This document shows positions 1 to 8,411 of a DNA stretch of 64,000 nucleotides, piece after piece. Every line of letters starts with the position of its first letter. The first letter of the stretch is position 1. The stretch comes from Chitinophaga sp. H8 (lineage in GTDB: Bacteria; Bacteroidota; Bacteroidia; Chitinophagales; Chitinophagaceae). A program made the translations under genes and the position numbers. The stretch spans positions 1,984,001 through 2,048,000 of the forward strand of contig NZ_JBEXAC010000001.1 in NCBI RefSeq assembly GCF_040567655.1, read 5' to 3'. The notes below the pieces were generated by a model, which worked only from the letters and a program-made list of their open reading frames with translations, did not search any database and had not been told where the DNA came from.

Positions 1-775
1 CCAGGTGCCCCTACAACAGCTGGCCAAAGTGGAGATGGCTATCGGGCCAAATCAGATTCAACGGGAAGACGCGAAACGGAGAATTATCGTAGGCTTCAAC
101 GTGCGGGGAAGAGATATTGCCAGTGTAGTACAAGATATAGAAAAGAAAATCGGACAGCAGGTAAAAATGCCGGAAGGTTATTTTATCCGTTATGGAGGAC
201 AGTTTGAGAATCTGAAAGAGGCCAATGCCCGCTTGTCTGTCGCTGTGCCGGCCGCTTTACTGTTAATATTTGCCTTATTGTATTTCACCTTCCATTCTGT
301 AAAACAATCCCTGCTCATCTTTACCGCCATTCCTATGGCTGCCATTGGTGGTGTATTTGCTTTACTGCTAAGGGGGATGCCTTTCAGTATCTCCGCAGGC
401 GTAGGTTTTATTGCCTTGTTTGGTGTGGCAGTATTAAACGGCATTGTATTGATCGGGGAGTTTAACCGTTTAAAACAGGATGGTATTAGCAGTTTGAGGG
501 ACATTGTATTAAAAGGAACGGCTACACGTTTGAGGCCGGTGCTGATGACAGCCTGCGTAGCTTCCCTGGGTTTCCTGCCAATGGCGCTGGCTACCAGTGC
601 GGGAGCGGAAGTGCAACGGCCACTGGCTACTGTAGTGATTGGCGGTTTGATCACCTCCACCTTGCTTACTTTGCTGGTGTTGCCCTGTCTGTATATTTAT
701 TTTGAAAAGTTTGCAAACAGGAAAGGAGGAACAGACGTTTTGCAGACAAATGATCACCCCAAACAGGATCTTTAA
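1..775 (+). CDS. Heavy-metal efflux RND transporter (CusA/CzcA family), C-terminal part
   Basis: The reading frame is open to the left edge, so the N-terminal part of the gene lies outside the window; about 257 residues are visible. They match the end of an HME-type RND pump: a short periplasmic stretch containing MPEGYFIRYGGQFENL, then strongly hydrophobic segments (SVAVPAALLLIFALLYF, LLIFTAIPMAAIGG, GVGFIALFGVAVLNGIVLI) and the closing segment around TLLTLLVLPCLYIYF. RND pumps sit in the inner membrane and export metal ions through an adaptor and an outer-membrane channel. Both partners follow directly (gaps of 5 and 12 bases), so this is one operon. Substrate cannot be read from this fragment; the His-rich adaptor and ATPase downstream favour Zn, Co or Cd over monovalent Cu/Ag. 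Confidence 0.93.
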   Translation, partial: QVPLQQLAKVEMAIGPNQIQREDAKRRIIVGFNVRGRDIASVVQDIEKKIGQQVKMPEGYFIRYGGQFENLKEANARLSVAVPAALLLIFALLYFTFHSVKQSLLIFTAIPMAAIGGVFALLLRGMPFSISAGVGFIALFGVAVLNGIVLIGEFNRLKQDGISSLRDIVLKGTATRLRPVLMTACVASLGFLPMALATSAGAEVQRPLATVVIGGLITSTLLTLLVLPCLYIYFEKFANRKGGTDVLQTNDHPKQDL

Positions 776-780
776 AATAT

Positions 781-2016
781 ATGCTTATGTATATCAGGAT
801 ATTATTGCTCTTATTGCCTTTTGGTGCAATGGCCCAGTCGCTTCCATTAACAATGGATAAGGCGGTGGAAATGGCGTTACAGCAAAATAAGGGCTTGCAA
901 TCTGCCGCAACGCAGGTGGAGTATTACCGGTACCTGACCAAAACAGCTGGTGAGGTAGCTAAAACGGATGTGTCATTACAATATGGTCAGTATAACAGTT
1001 ATGTGAAGAACGATAACCATTTTGCTATCAGCCAGGCGCTTCCTTTTCCCACTGTATTTGGGGCCCGTAAGCAGTTGAGTAAGGCACAGGAAGAAAAAGC
1101 AGTTTGGTTCAAAGCTAATACACAGAATGAACTGGTATACCAGGTGAAACAGGTGTATATGCAATTGCTGCATCAGAAAGAACAAAAGCGGCTGCTACTG
1201 CATCAGGACAGCCTCTTTACTACATTTGCACGGAGCGCAGAGCTGCGGTACCGTACTGGTGAAAGCCGCATGTTGGAAAAAGTAGCTGCAGAAGGCCGGT
1301 TGAATGAAGTGAAGAATCAGTTGAAGCAGCAGGAAGCAGATGCTGCTATTTTTACAGCCCGCCTGCAGGCGCTGCTGATGACAAATGATATCCCGGAGCT
1401 TACTGAATCCGGTATTCCCGAACAAAATATCACCATTACTGCAGATACAGGAGTGATAAAAAATAATCCTTATCTGGAATACTTACGACAGGATGTTTCC
1501 ATTGCAGAAAAACAGAAGCAACTCCTGAACGCCAGTATTATGCCAGACATTACATTGGGGTATTTTAACCTTTCGCTGATAGGTACTCCTGTAGATGCCG
1601 CCGGTGTAAAAATGGCTACTGGCAGCAACCGTTTTCAGGGCTTTCAGGTAGGAGTGGCATTGCCTTTATGGTTAGGCCCAATGAAAGCCAGGGTGCGGGC
1701 AGAAGAAAAGCAACGCCAGGCAGCCAGCCTGAACTATGATAACGGCAGGACATTGCTGAAGGGGGAATATCAGCAGGCAATTGAGCAGTATATTAAACAA
1801 CAGCATAACCTGTCTTATTATAAAGGCACCGCCTTACCCAATGCGGAATTAATCCTTACGCAGTCGCAATTGGCTTATAGTAAAGGGGAGATAAGTTATG
1901 CGGAGCATTTTATTAATATGGAGCAGGTACTGAATATCCGGCAGGGTTATTTGCAGACATTGTTGGATGCAAAGCTGGCTGCTTTATACATTGACTTTTT
2001 ACAAGGTAATCACTAA
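781..2016 (+). CDS. TolC family outer membrane efflux protein
   Basis: This is a 411-residue outer-membrane channel subunit of the metal efflux system. A signal peptide is visible (hydrophobic run ending in GAMA before QSLPL). The mature part is rich in Gln/Glu/Lys and predicted helical, with two related halves of the TolC/CusC type: an early helix around MDKAVEMALQQNKGLQSA and a second after position 1480 (YLRQDVSIAEKQKQLL). It would form the trimeric duct taking metal from the adaptor and RND pump across the outer membrane. It begins 5 bases after the RND stop, indicating co-transcription. A second ATG lies two codons in and either could be used. It is slightly shorter than typical CusC. 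Confidence 0.9.
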   Translation: MLMYIRILLLLLPFGAMAQSLPLTMDKAVEMALQQNKGLQSAATQVEYYRYLTKTAGEVAKTDVSLQYGQYNSYVKNDNHFAISQALPFPTVFGARKQLSKAQEEKAVWFKANTQNELVYQVKQVYMQLLHQKEQKRLLLHQDSLFTTFARSAELRYRTGESRMLEKVAAEGRLNEVKNQLKQQEADAAIFTARLQALLMTNDIPELTESGIPEQNITITADTGVIKNNPYLEYLRQDVSIAEKQKQLLNASIMPDITLGYFNLSLIGTPVDAAGVKMATGSNRFQGFQVGVALPLWLGPMKARVRAEEKQRQAASLNYDNGRTLLKGEYQQAIEQYIKQQHNLSYYKGTALPNAELILTQSQLAYSKGEISYAEHFINMEQVLNIRQGYLQTLLDAKLAALYIDFLQGNH

Positions 2017-2028
2017 TTAATCTTTACA

Positions 2029-3294
2029 ATGATGTTCAAAAGAACTTTTCATATAATCATCCCTGTAATACTGGCGGTAGCTACCACCAGCCTGATATCC
2101 TGCGGAAATACTACGGCAGAGAAAACAGCAGAAAGTGCGGGGGAAGGAGAAGACCATCACGATGATGAAGGTAATACGGTAACATTAACGGCTGCTCAAT
2201 ATCAAACAGCCGGTATTCAGCTGGGGCAACCGGAACCAAGACAGATCAGTGGTACCGTGAAGGTAAATGGCTATCTGGATGTACCTCCCCAGCAAATGGT
2301 GAGTGTATCTGTACCAATGGGAGGGTTTATTAAACAAACCACCTTGTTGCAGGGAATGGGGGTAAACAAGGGACAGTCGCTCGCTGTATTGGAGAACATG
2401 GATTATATACAGTTGCAGCAGGATTACCTGGATGTAAAAAGTCAGCTGGAGTATGCAAAGGAAGAATATGAACGTCAGCAGGAACTGGCAAAAGAGAATG
2501 TGAATGCGCAGAAAACCCTGCAGCAGGCAAAGGCTAGCTTTCAATCATTATCAGTAAAAAGCATTGGCTTAAAAGAGAAACTTGGATTGCTGAATATCAG
2601 TGCTGCTGCTTTGGAGAAAGGAAATATTCAGCGTACTATTAGTATTAATTCACCTATTAGCGGATACGTAACACAGGTGAATGTGAATCTGGGGCAGTTT
2701 GTAAATCCGGCAGATATTTTGTTCAGGATTGTAAATACAGAGCACTTGCACGCAGAGTTAACGGTATTTGAAAAGGATATTCCTAAGCTGAAGATAGGGC
2801 AAACGGTACGGTTTACCCTGGCTGGCGAAACGAAAGAAAGATTAGCCACTTTGCATCTGATAGGCAGGGAAATCAGTGAGGAACGTACGGTGCGGGTACA
2901 TTGCCATTTGGAGCAGGAAGACCGGCAACTGTTGCCGGGAGCTTATCTGCAGGCAATGATAGAAACAGGTGCCGCTAAAGTAAATGCGGTGCCGGATGCT
3001 GCGATAGTGAACTTTGAGAACAAGTTTTATGTTTTTGTGAATGTAGCCATGGAAGAGGGGCCGGCGCATGGACAGCCTGGTCATAAACATGGCGCAGACG
3101 AAGATAAGCATCAAGAGGAAGTGGCAGCAGGAATACATCATTTTGCTATGGTGGAAGTGAAAAAAGGCAACAGTGAGTTTGGATATACCGAAATCACATT
3201 GCCGGAAGAGGTACCTGCTAATGCTTCTATTGCAGTAAAAGGTGCTTATGATTTGCTGGCCAAGAAGAAAAACAGTGGTGGGCATGCCCATTAA
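2029..3294 (+). CDS. Efflux RND transporter periplasmic adaptor subunit, His-rich lipoprotein (CusB/CzcB type)
   Basis: This 421-residue membrane-fusion protein links the inner-membrane RND pump to the TolC channel. It has a lipoprotein signal with lipobox Cys at about residue 25 (LISC). An acidic/His cluster (EDHHDDEGN) follows, then the barrel-sandwich hybrid and a helical hairpin rich in Gln/Glu (about residues 120-180) and the beta-barrel region (NSPISGYVTQVNVNLGQFV). Near the C-terminus is another His-rich stretch (HGQPGHKHGADEDKH, around residues 342-362), a plausible metal-binding element and typical of Zn/Co/Cd systems in this phylum. Tandem ATG codons make the exact start uncertain by one codon. 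It is operonic with the genes on both sides. Confidence 0.92.
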   Translation: MMFKRTFHIIIPVILAVATTSLISCGNTTAEKTAESAGEGEDHHDDEGNTVTLTAAQYQTAGIQLGQPEPRQISGTVKVNGYLDVPPQQMVSVSVPMGGFIKQTTLLQGMGVNKGQSLAVLENMDYIQLQQDYLDVKSQLEYAKEEYERQQELAKENVNAQKTLQQAKASFQSLSVKSIGLKEKLGLLNISAAALEKGNIQRTISINSPISGYVTQVNVNLGQFVNPADILFRIVNTEHLHAELTVFEKDIPKLKIGQTVRFTLAGETKERLATLHLIGREISEERTVRVHCHLEQEDRQLLPGAYLQAMIETGAAKVNAVPDAAIVNFENKFYVFVNVAMEEGPAHGQPGHKHGADEDKHQEEVAAGIHHFAMVEVKKGNSEFGYTEITLPEEVPANASIAVKGAYDLLAKKKNSGGHAH

Positions 3295-3334
3295 TCAATA
3301 AGATTTTCCTAATAACAGCTAAACAGGATATACC

Positions 3335-5311
3335 ATGTCGCAACAATGTTGTAATACGGACGAAGAGATAAAGCAACCAGCTAAACAGGCCGGACACAAA
3401 GGGCATGATCATGATCACGAAGGTCACAGTCATGAGCAGGGAGCTGGTGTATGGTGGAAAAGCCGGGCATTCATTTTATGTGTGATCAGCCTGGTATTAT
3501 TACTGGCAGGAATTGCCATGGATAATTACTGGCCTGCTTTTAACGGCCAGGTGAGATTGATTTATTACCTGTGTGCTTATTTACCGGTAGCCATACCTGT
3601 AATAAAGGATGCCTGGCTTACCCTGGTGAAAGGAGATGTATTCAGTGAGTTTTTGTTAATGACAATTGCCACTGTAGGCGCTTTTTATATTGGAGAATAT
3701 CCGGAAGGCGTGGCAGTGATGGTGTTTTATGCGGTAGGAGAAATATTCCAGTCGGCCGCCGTAAATCGTGCAAAAGCTAATATTAAAAGCTTACTGGATC
3801 AACGTCCAGATGAAGTAAATGTGTTGGAGAATGGCGTAGCGGTAAAACGAAAAGCAGCTGTTGTTGCGACAGGGAGTATCCTGCAGTTAAAGCCCGGCGA
3901 AAAACTGGCATTGGATGGTGAGTTGTTATCTGAAAAGGCTACCTTCAATACCGCAGCATTGACCGGAGAAAGTAAGCCTGATACTAAAAAGAAAGGGGAA
4001 GATGTACTGGCTGGAATGATCAATGGCAGTACTGTAGCAGAGGTAAAGGTAACCAAGGTGTATGCCGACAGTAAGTTGTCCAAGATACTGGATCTGGTAC
4101 AAAATGCCACTACCCAGAAAGCCCCCACGGAGTTATTCATCCGGAAATTTGCACGGATCTATACACCTATCGTAACCTTTCTGGCGGTGGCGATATGTTT
4201 ATTGCCCTACTTTTTTGTTCAGCAGTATGTGTTTAATGACTGGTTATACCGGGCACTGATCTTCCTGGTCATTTCCTGTCCCTGCGCCCTGGTGATTTCA
4301 ATTCCACTGGGATACTTTGGTGGGATAGGAGCCGGTAGCAGGAATGGGATCCTTTTCAAAGGAGGTAATTACCTGGATGTAATGGCTGCTATTAAAAATG
4401 TGGTGATGGACAAAACAGGCACATTGACCAGGGGCGTATTCCAGGTACAGGAAGTAAAGCTGGAACCAGGCCTGGATGAGGACGCTGTGCTGCAATGGGT
4501 GAATGTGATTGAGCAACGGTCTACCCATCCGGTAGCTACAGCCATACATGAATACCTGGGAGCTAAAGCACAGGTATTGGCGGTAACCGGAGTAGAAGAG
4601 ATTGCTGGGCACGGGCTGAAAGGGGTAGTAGCAGGAAAGGAATTACTGGTAGGTAATTTTAAGCTACTGGACAAATTCAGCATTCCTTATCCGGTGAATC
4701 CCGAAGCCATTGTATTAACCCTGGTAGCTATCGCCATAGACGGTAAGTACGCTGGGTATATCACCATTGCAGATGAAATCAAGGAAGATGCCCCGCAAGC
4801 AATTCAACAACTACATGATTTGCAGGTAAACACGGTGATGCTTTCCGGAGATAAGTCTTCTGTAGTAAAATATGTGGCAGAAAAACTGGGTATTACACAA
4901 GCCTTTGGTGATTTGCTGCCGGAAGATAAAGTAAATAAGGTAAAGGGGATTAAGGCTGCCAATAGCAGTGTGGCCTTTGTGGGGGATGGTGTGAATGATG
5001 CCCCCGTGATAGCGTTGAGCGATGCAGGCATTGCGATGGGTGGACTGGGAAGTGATGCTGCTATCGAAACCGCAGATATCGTGATTCAGAATGATCAGCC
5101 ATCTAAAATACCTGTGGCAATACGCATAGGTAAGATGACACGTAGGATTGTGTGGCAGAACATTACATTAGCATTTGCTGTAAAAGCCGTAGTGCTGATA
5201 TTGGGAGCGGGGGGGCTGGCCACTATGTGGGAAGCTGTATTTGCAGATGTAGGCGTAGCTTTTCTGGCCATTTTAAATGCGATCAGGATACAACGGATGA
5301 AATTCCAATAA
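3335..5311 (+). CDS. Heavy metal translocating P-type ATPase, Zn/Cd/Pb type
   Basis: This is a 658-residue P1B-type ATPase that exports divalent metal at the expense of ATP. The visible hallmarks are all present: the TGES actuator motif, the membrane CPC motif (SCPCALV, near residue 315), the phosphorylation motif DKTGT (near 358), the HP motif (STHPVATA) and the hinge GDGVNDAP (near 550). A Lys in TM7 (FAVKAVV) and an Asp in the last helix (VFADVGVAFL) are characteristic of the P1B-2 Zn/Cd/Pb group. The usual N-terminal CxxC metal-binding domain is absent, replaced by a short His-rich tail (HKGHDHDHEGHSHEQG). It follows the adaptor gene by 40 bases and probably belongs to the same operon, pairing cytoplasmic export with RND efflux from the periplasm. 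Confidence 0.95.
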   Translation: MSQQCCNTDEEIKQPAKQAGHKGHDHDHEGHSHEQGAGVWWKSRAFILCVISLVLLLAGIAMDNYWPAFNGQVRLIYYLCAYLPVAIPVIKDAWLTLVKGDVFSEFLLMTIATVGAFYIGEYPEGVAVMVFYAVGEIFQSAAVNRAKANIKSLLDQRPDEVNVLENGVAVKRKAAVVATGSILQLKPGEKLALDGELLSEKATFNTAALTGESKPDTKKKGEDVLAGMINGSTVAEVKVTKVYADSKLSKILDLVQNATTQKAPTELFIRKFARIYTPIVTFLAVAICLLPYFFVQQYVFNDWLYRALIFLVISCPCALVISIPLGYFGGIGAGSRNGILFKGGNYLDVMAAIKNVVMDKTGTLTRGVFQVQEVKLEPGLDEDAVLQWVNVIEQRSTHPVATAIHEYLGAKAQVLAVTGVEEIAGHGLKGVVAGKELLVGNFKLLDKFSIPYPVNPEAIVLTLVAIAIDGKYAGYITIADEIKEDAPQAIQQLHDLQVNTVMLSGDKSSVVKYVAEKLGITQAFGDLLPEDKVNKVKGIKAANSSVAFVGDGVNDAPVIALSDAGIAMGGLGSDAAIETADIVIQNDQPSKIPVAIRIGKMTRRIVWQNITLAFAVKAVVLILGAGGLATMWEAVFADVGVAFLAILNAIRIQRMKFQ

Positions 5312-5405
5312 TAGCATACCTGGTTATAGCTAGCTCTCCATTGTATTATATATATTAATACTAATTATATATTTCATATATTTGAAAAATATAATTAATT
5401 AATAC

Positions 5406-7040
5406 ATGAAGCTTTTTTGGTGTTCTCTTTGCTTATGGATAATAGGCTGGGGTAGTACTTTGCAGGCACAGCCACCACAGGTGCAGTTAGGCCCGGCCTT
5501 TAATGAGCCGGTAGATGGCTGGGATAAACTGCTGCTACTTAAGAACGGACATACCGTTTATCTGCATTTTACCCGTAAGGCAGGCATTGAAGTAACCATC
5601 TATAATCAGCAGCGTACCATAGTGGCCACAGATACAATTGTAGGTGCCGGATGGGATGCCCGGAACATGGGAGAAACGGAAGTAGATGGCATTTTTGAGA
5701 TGAATGGGCAGGTGGTCATTTTTCTCCAGCAGTTGATTAAATATAAGCCATGCCTGTTCCGTATCGTTCTGGATAGTGAAAACGGAAGTGTGATCAGAGA
5801 AGACAGGCTGGGAGAGCTGCCCTCCATTTTACAAAAAGATGTATATGCTTTAAATAACCTGGCTTCACACGATTGTTTTGTAGAAAAGGATGCCAATAGC
5901 GGTTATTATGCAGTGGCTTTATTTGCCGGAGGAGAGATCCGGCGTGATGAAAATACCCATGAAAGGGTACGACTGTTGCATTTTTCGCCCAACCATGAAC
6001 TGATTAATCAGGCCTGTTATTATTTGCCTGACAGTACATTCCGGTATTTTACTTATTTAGGCATGGCAGTAGCAGATAGTAGTCAGGTATTGCTGGCAAC
6101 TACTGGTTTTAATCCCAGGAGCAAGACTACAGTAGCTGCATCGAAGGTAATTGTATCCACATTGAAAAGCAGCCGGCAAACATTTGAACATCAACCGCTG
6201 CACTATACTGCAGGTACGGGTAATGTAAAGGCAAATATACAATATCAGGCAGCACGACATTTGTTCCGGCTGCTACTGGTACTACCAGCAGGAAAAGGCC
6301 GAAAAGAAGATGGATATCAGGTATTTCTCAATGATATAGAGGCCATTGATGGTAAATTAAAAAGCCATCACCCCCTGCAATGGGATAAGACTTCCGCTTA
6401 TGCGCAGCAACATCTGGGATATACAGGGACTTACAGCGGCTTACCTCAACAGTGGTTTTTACACGAAGATGGCAGCAGTACCTTATTGCTTGAAAACCTG
6501 TCCCAATTTACACAAGGTCATCATCAATACCTTAAGCAGCACACTAACTTAGGGGATATCGGCATATGTCAGCTGGATACAGCCGGAATAGAAACAGATG
6601 GTACTGCTATTGCCAAAGCGCAGGTAGTAAATGGCATTTGTGAACCCTTTTATCTGCAGCGTAAGGTAAAAGGGGAGTGGAGCTTCCGGAATAAAATACA
6701 GGCGTTGAATACCAATACTTACTTATCATTTGAGTATCTCCGGGGAACACAGGCGACCTTTCTGCTTTTTAATGATTATCTCCAGTACCTGGAAAAAGGT
6801 GGTTCAGAAAAAGCGCATAAACCTTTGAAATATGCCAATGATGCTAATCTGGTTTGTTACCGGTATCAGAACGGCCATGTACAGCGGACTTTCCCATTTG
6901 GTGTTCCGGATGCAGATAAAGGCTACTATTGCATGTTAGGTGCATCTGATTACGCTGCAGAAGGGAATATATACGCCACCGTTATGATTTCCAGAAATGG
7001 AAGCGATAAAAAAGCATATATCGCCTGGTTACAACTTTAA
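5406..7040 (+). CDS. Hypothetical exported protein, 544 aa
   Basis: I do not recognise a family. The protein begins with a probable signal peptide (MKLFWCSLCLWIIGWGSTLQA before QPPQ), so it is likely periplasmic or surface-exposed. The mature part is rich in beta-type segments and aromatic residues, with recurring patterns such as FRIVLDSENGSVI and FRYFTYLGMAVADSSQVLLAT that look like blades of a beta-propeller; this is a guess from texture only. No lipobox Cys or membrane segment is seen after the signal. It lies 94 bases after the P-type ATPase, behind a very AT-rich stretch with a TATATTTG element at 5377-5384 that could be a -7 promoter box, so it may be transcribed separately from the metal operon. 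Confidence 0.7.
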   Translation: MKLFWCSLCLWIIGWGSTLQAQPPQVQLGPAFNEPVDGWDKLLLLKNGHTVYLHFTRKAGIEVTIYNQQRTIVATDTIVGAGWDARNMGETEVDGIFEMNGQVVIFLQQLIKYKPCLFRIVLDSENGSVIREDRLGELPSILQKDVYALNNLASHDCFVEKDANSGYYAVALFAGGEIRRDENTHERVRLLHFSPNHELINQACYYLPDSTFRYFTYLGMAVADSSQVLLATTGFNPRSKTTVAASKVIVSTLKSSRQTFEHQPLHYTAGTGNVKANIQYQAARHLFRLLLVLPAGKGRKEDGYQVFLNDIEAIDGKLKSHHPLQWDKTSAYAQQHLGYTGTYSGLPQQWFLHEDGSSTLLLENLSQFTQGHHQYLKQHTNLGDIGICQLDTAGIETDGTAIAKAQVVNGICEPFYLQRKVKGEWSFRNKIQALNTNTYLSFEYLRGTQATFLLFNDYLQYLEKGGSEKAHKPLKYANDANLVCYRYQNGHVQRTFPFGVPDADKGYYCMLGASDYAAEGNIYATVMISRNGSDKKAYIAWLQL

Positions 7041-7044
7041 TAAC

Positions 7045-7074
7045 TTGTGCAATATCTGAATTGTGCTATTTTTA
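7045..7074 (+). promoter_or_regulatory. Candidate Bacteroidota-type promoter
   Basis: TTG at 7045-7047 is separated by 19 nt from TATTTTTA at 7067-7074, matching the -33/-7 pattern of the primary sigma factor of this phylum except for the last base. The -7 box also forms the left arm of a near-perfect palindrome (7065-7074 against 7077-7086) just ahead of the oxidoreductase start codon at 7091, which could be an operator. This is a pattern match only. Confidence 0.4.
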
Positions 7075-7090
7075 AGTAAAAATAGCATGC

Positions 7091-8050
7091 ATGACAACGA
7101 TTAAATGGGGAATTATTGGCTGTGGAAATGTAACAGAAGTTAAAAGTGGTCCGGCCTTTAATCTGGTACCAGGAAGCGAGTTGGTAGCTGTAATGCGCCG
7201 TGATGCAGAGAAAGCGGCAGATTATGCCAGGCGTCATGGTGTAAAGAAATGGTATAACGATGCCCGCGCCTTACTCAATGATCCCGAAATTAATGCTATC
7301 TATGTAGCTACCCCACCTGCTTCACATCAGCAATATGCATTGGCTGCATTGGAGCGGGGCCTGCCGGTGTACCTGGAAAAGCCGATGGCACTGCATGCAG
7401 AATCTGCCAGTGTGATTGCCAGTGTAGCAGAAAGTAAGGGAATTAAGTTTGCCATGGCACACTATCGCCGTAGATTGCCCTCTTTTTCATTCATAAAATC
7501 CCTGCTGGATCAGCAGGCTATTGGCCAGGTGCGCATGGTACAATTACAGTTGTGGAAACAGCCAACCACAGCGCAAGAACACAACTGGCGCCTTCAAACA
7601 GCATTGTCAGGTGGCGGGCATTTTCATGACCTTGCCCCGCATCAGCTGGATATTCTACTGTATTATTTTGGCATGCCTTCCCGTTATTTCGGTACGGGTA
7701 CCAGTATCAGCGGAAATGTGCCCGATATTGTAAGTGGACAAATGGTGTTGCCAGGTAACATCTTGTTTAATGGGTGCTGGAATTTTGCATCCCCAGCCAA
7801 TGAAGTAAAAGATGAATGTATTATTACGGGTACAACAGGGAGTATTCATTTCTCCTTTTTCTCCAATATTGAAAAGGTAGAGGTACATAATCAGGATGGT
7901 GCACAAGTACATCAGTTTCAAACGCCTAAACATATTCAGCAGCCCATGATTGAAGCGGTGGTAAAATATTTTCAGGGAACAGCAGAGAACCCCTGTTCAG
8001 CCAGGGAAGGATATAAGAGCATGTTATTGCTGGATGCTTTTGTTAAGTAA
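7091..8050 (+). CDS. Gfo/Idh/MocA family oxidoreductase
   Basis: This 319-residue enzyme belongs to the NAD(P)-dependent sugar dehydrogenase superfamily. The N-terminal Rossmann fold shows the nucleotide loop GIIGCGNVTEVK and the conserved EKPMA motif (Lys-Pro near residue 97) that contacts cofactor and substrate. The second domain has HDLAPHQLDILLYYFG, where the His and Asp are usual catalytic-region residues. Substrate cannot be inferred; relatives oxidise inositols, glucose-6-phosphate-type sugars or pyrroles. It has no export signal, so it is cytoplasmic. It appears to be a single-gene unit, with its own candidate promoter at 7045-7074 and a terminator at 8123-8160. Confidence 0.9.
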   Translation: MTTIKWGIIGCGNVTEVKSGPAFNLVPGSELVAVMRRDAEKAADYARRHGVKKWYNDARALLNDPEINAIYVATPPASHQQYALAALERGLPVYLEKPMALHAESASVIASVAESKGIKFAMAHYRRRLPSFSFIKSLLDQQAIGQVRMVQLQLWKQPTTAQEHNWRLQTALSGGGHFHDLAPHQLDILLYYFGMPSRYFGTGTSISGNVPDIVSGQMVLPGNILFNGCWNFASPANEVKDECIITGTTGSIHFSFFSNIEKVEVHNQDGAQVHQFQTPKHIQQPMIEAVVKYFQGTAENPCSAREGYKSMLLLDAFVK

Positions 8051-8122
8051 TAGTTATTATATGAATTACACATATTGACGAAAAAAATGCACAGCATTTT
8101 GTGTCATAAAAGGGATGAAGAC

Positions 8123-8160
8123 ATCCGGCAGGAGAATTTTCTGCCGGATTTTTTATTTTA
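8123..8160 (+). terminator. Rho-independent terminator after the oxidoreductase
   Basis: A 9-bp perfect GC-rich stem (ATCCGGCAG at 8123-8131 with CTGCCGGAT at 8141-8149) has a 9-nt loop and is followed by TTTTTATTTT. It ends the 7091-8050 transcript. A weaker A/T-rich hairpin (8084-8090 with 8094-8100) precedes it. Confidence 0.85.
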
Positions 8161-8411
8161 AAATTGTATCTTGCACCAATACGCTATCTGAGATAGTTTT
8201 ACAGCCAGTAGTACATTCTACAGTCTATTCTGGCCACCCTGTTGATGAACCAACTTCACCAAAGGTAAATTCAGCATTACATATTTCGACAGTTACGCTC
8301 ATTTTGGGTGTATTTTTTGCGTGCTATTATTATAGTCCCTATAAATTAAGACGTGTTGAAAGGTATTGATTAACAGTATAAATATTAGATAATAGACATA
8401 CAAACCAGATT
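8161..8411. other. Intergenic region ahead of the trehalose synthesis gene, no gene seen
   Basis: Together with the terminator this makes a 361-base gap (8051-8411). A short open frame at 8115-8369 runs through the terminator hairpin, has no recognisable product and looks like chance. The gap presumably holds the promoter for the downstream otsA/otsB fusion, but I could not find a convincing -33/-7 pair. Confidence 0.5.

Noticed and set aside
190..660. Long antisense open frames over real genes, for example 190-660 minus and 47597-47977 plus
   Set aside because: They are shadows of well-supported coding frames on the other strand and have no family resemblance.
8115..8369. Open frame of 84 codons in the gap before the trehalose synthase
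   Set aside because: It begins inside the terminator hairpin region (8123-8149), has no recognisable sequence and no ribosome-binding context.
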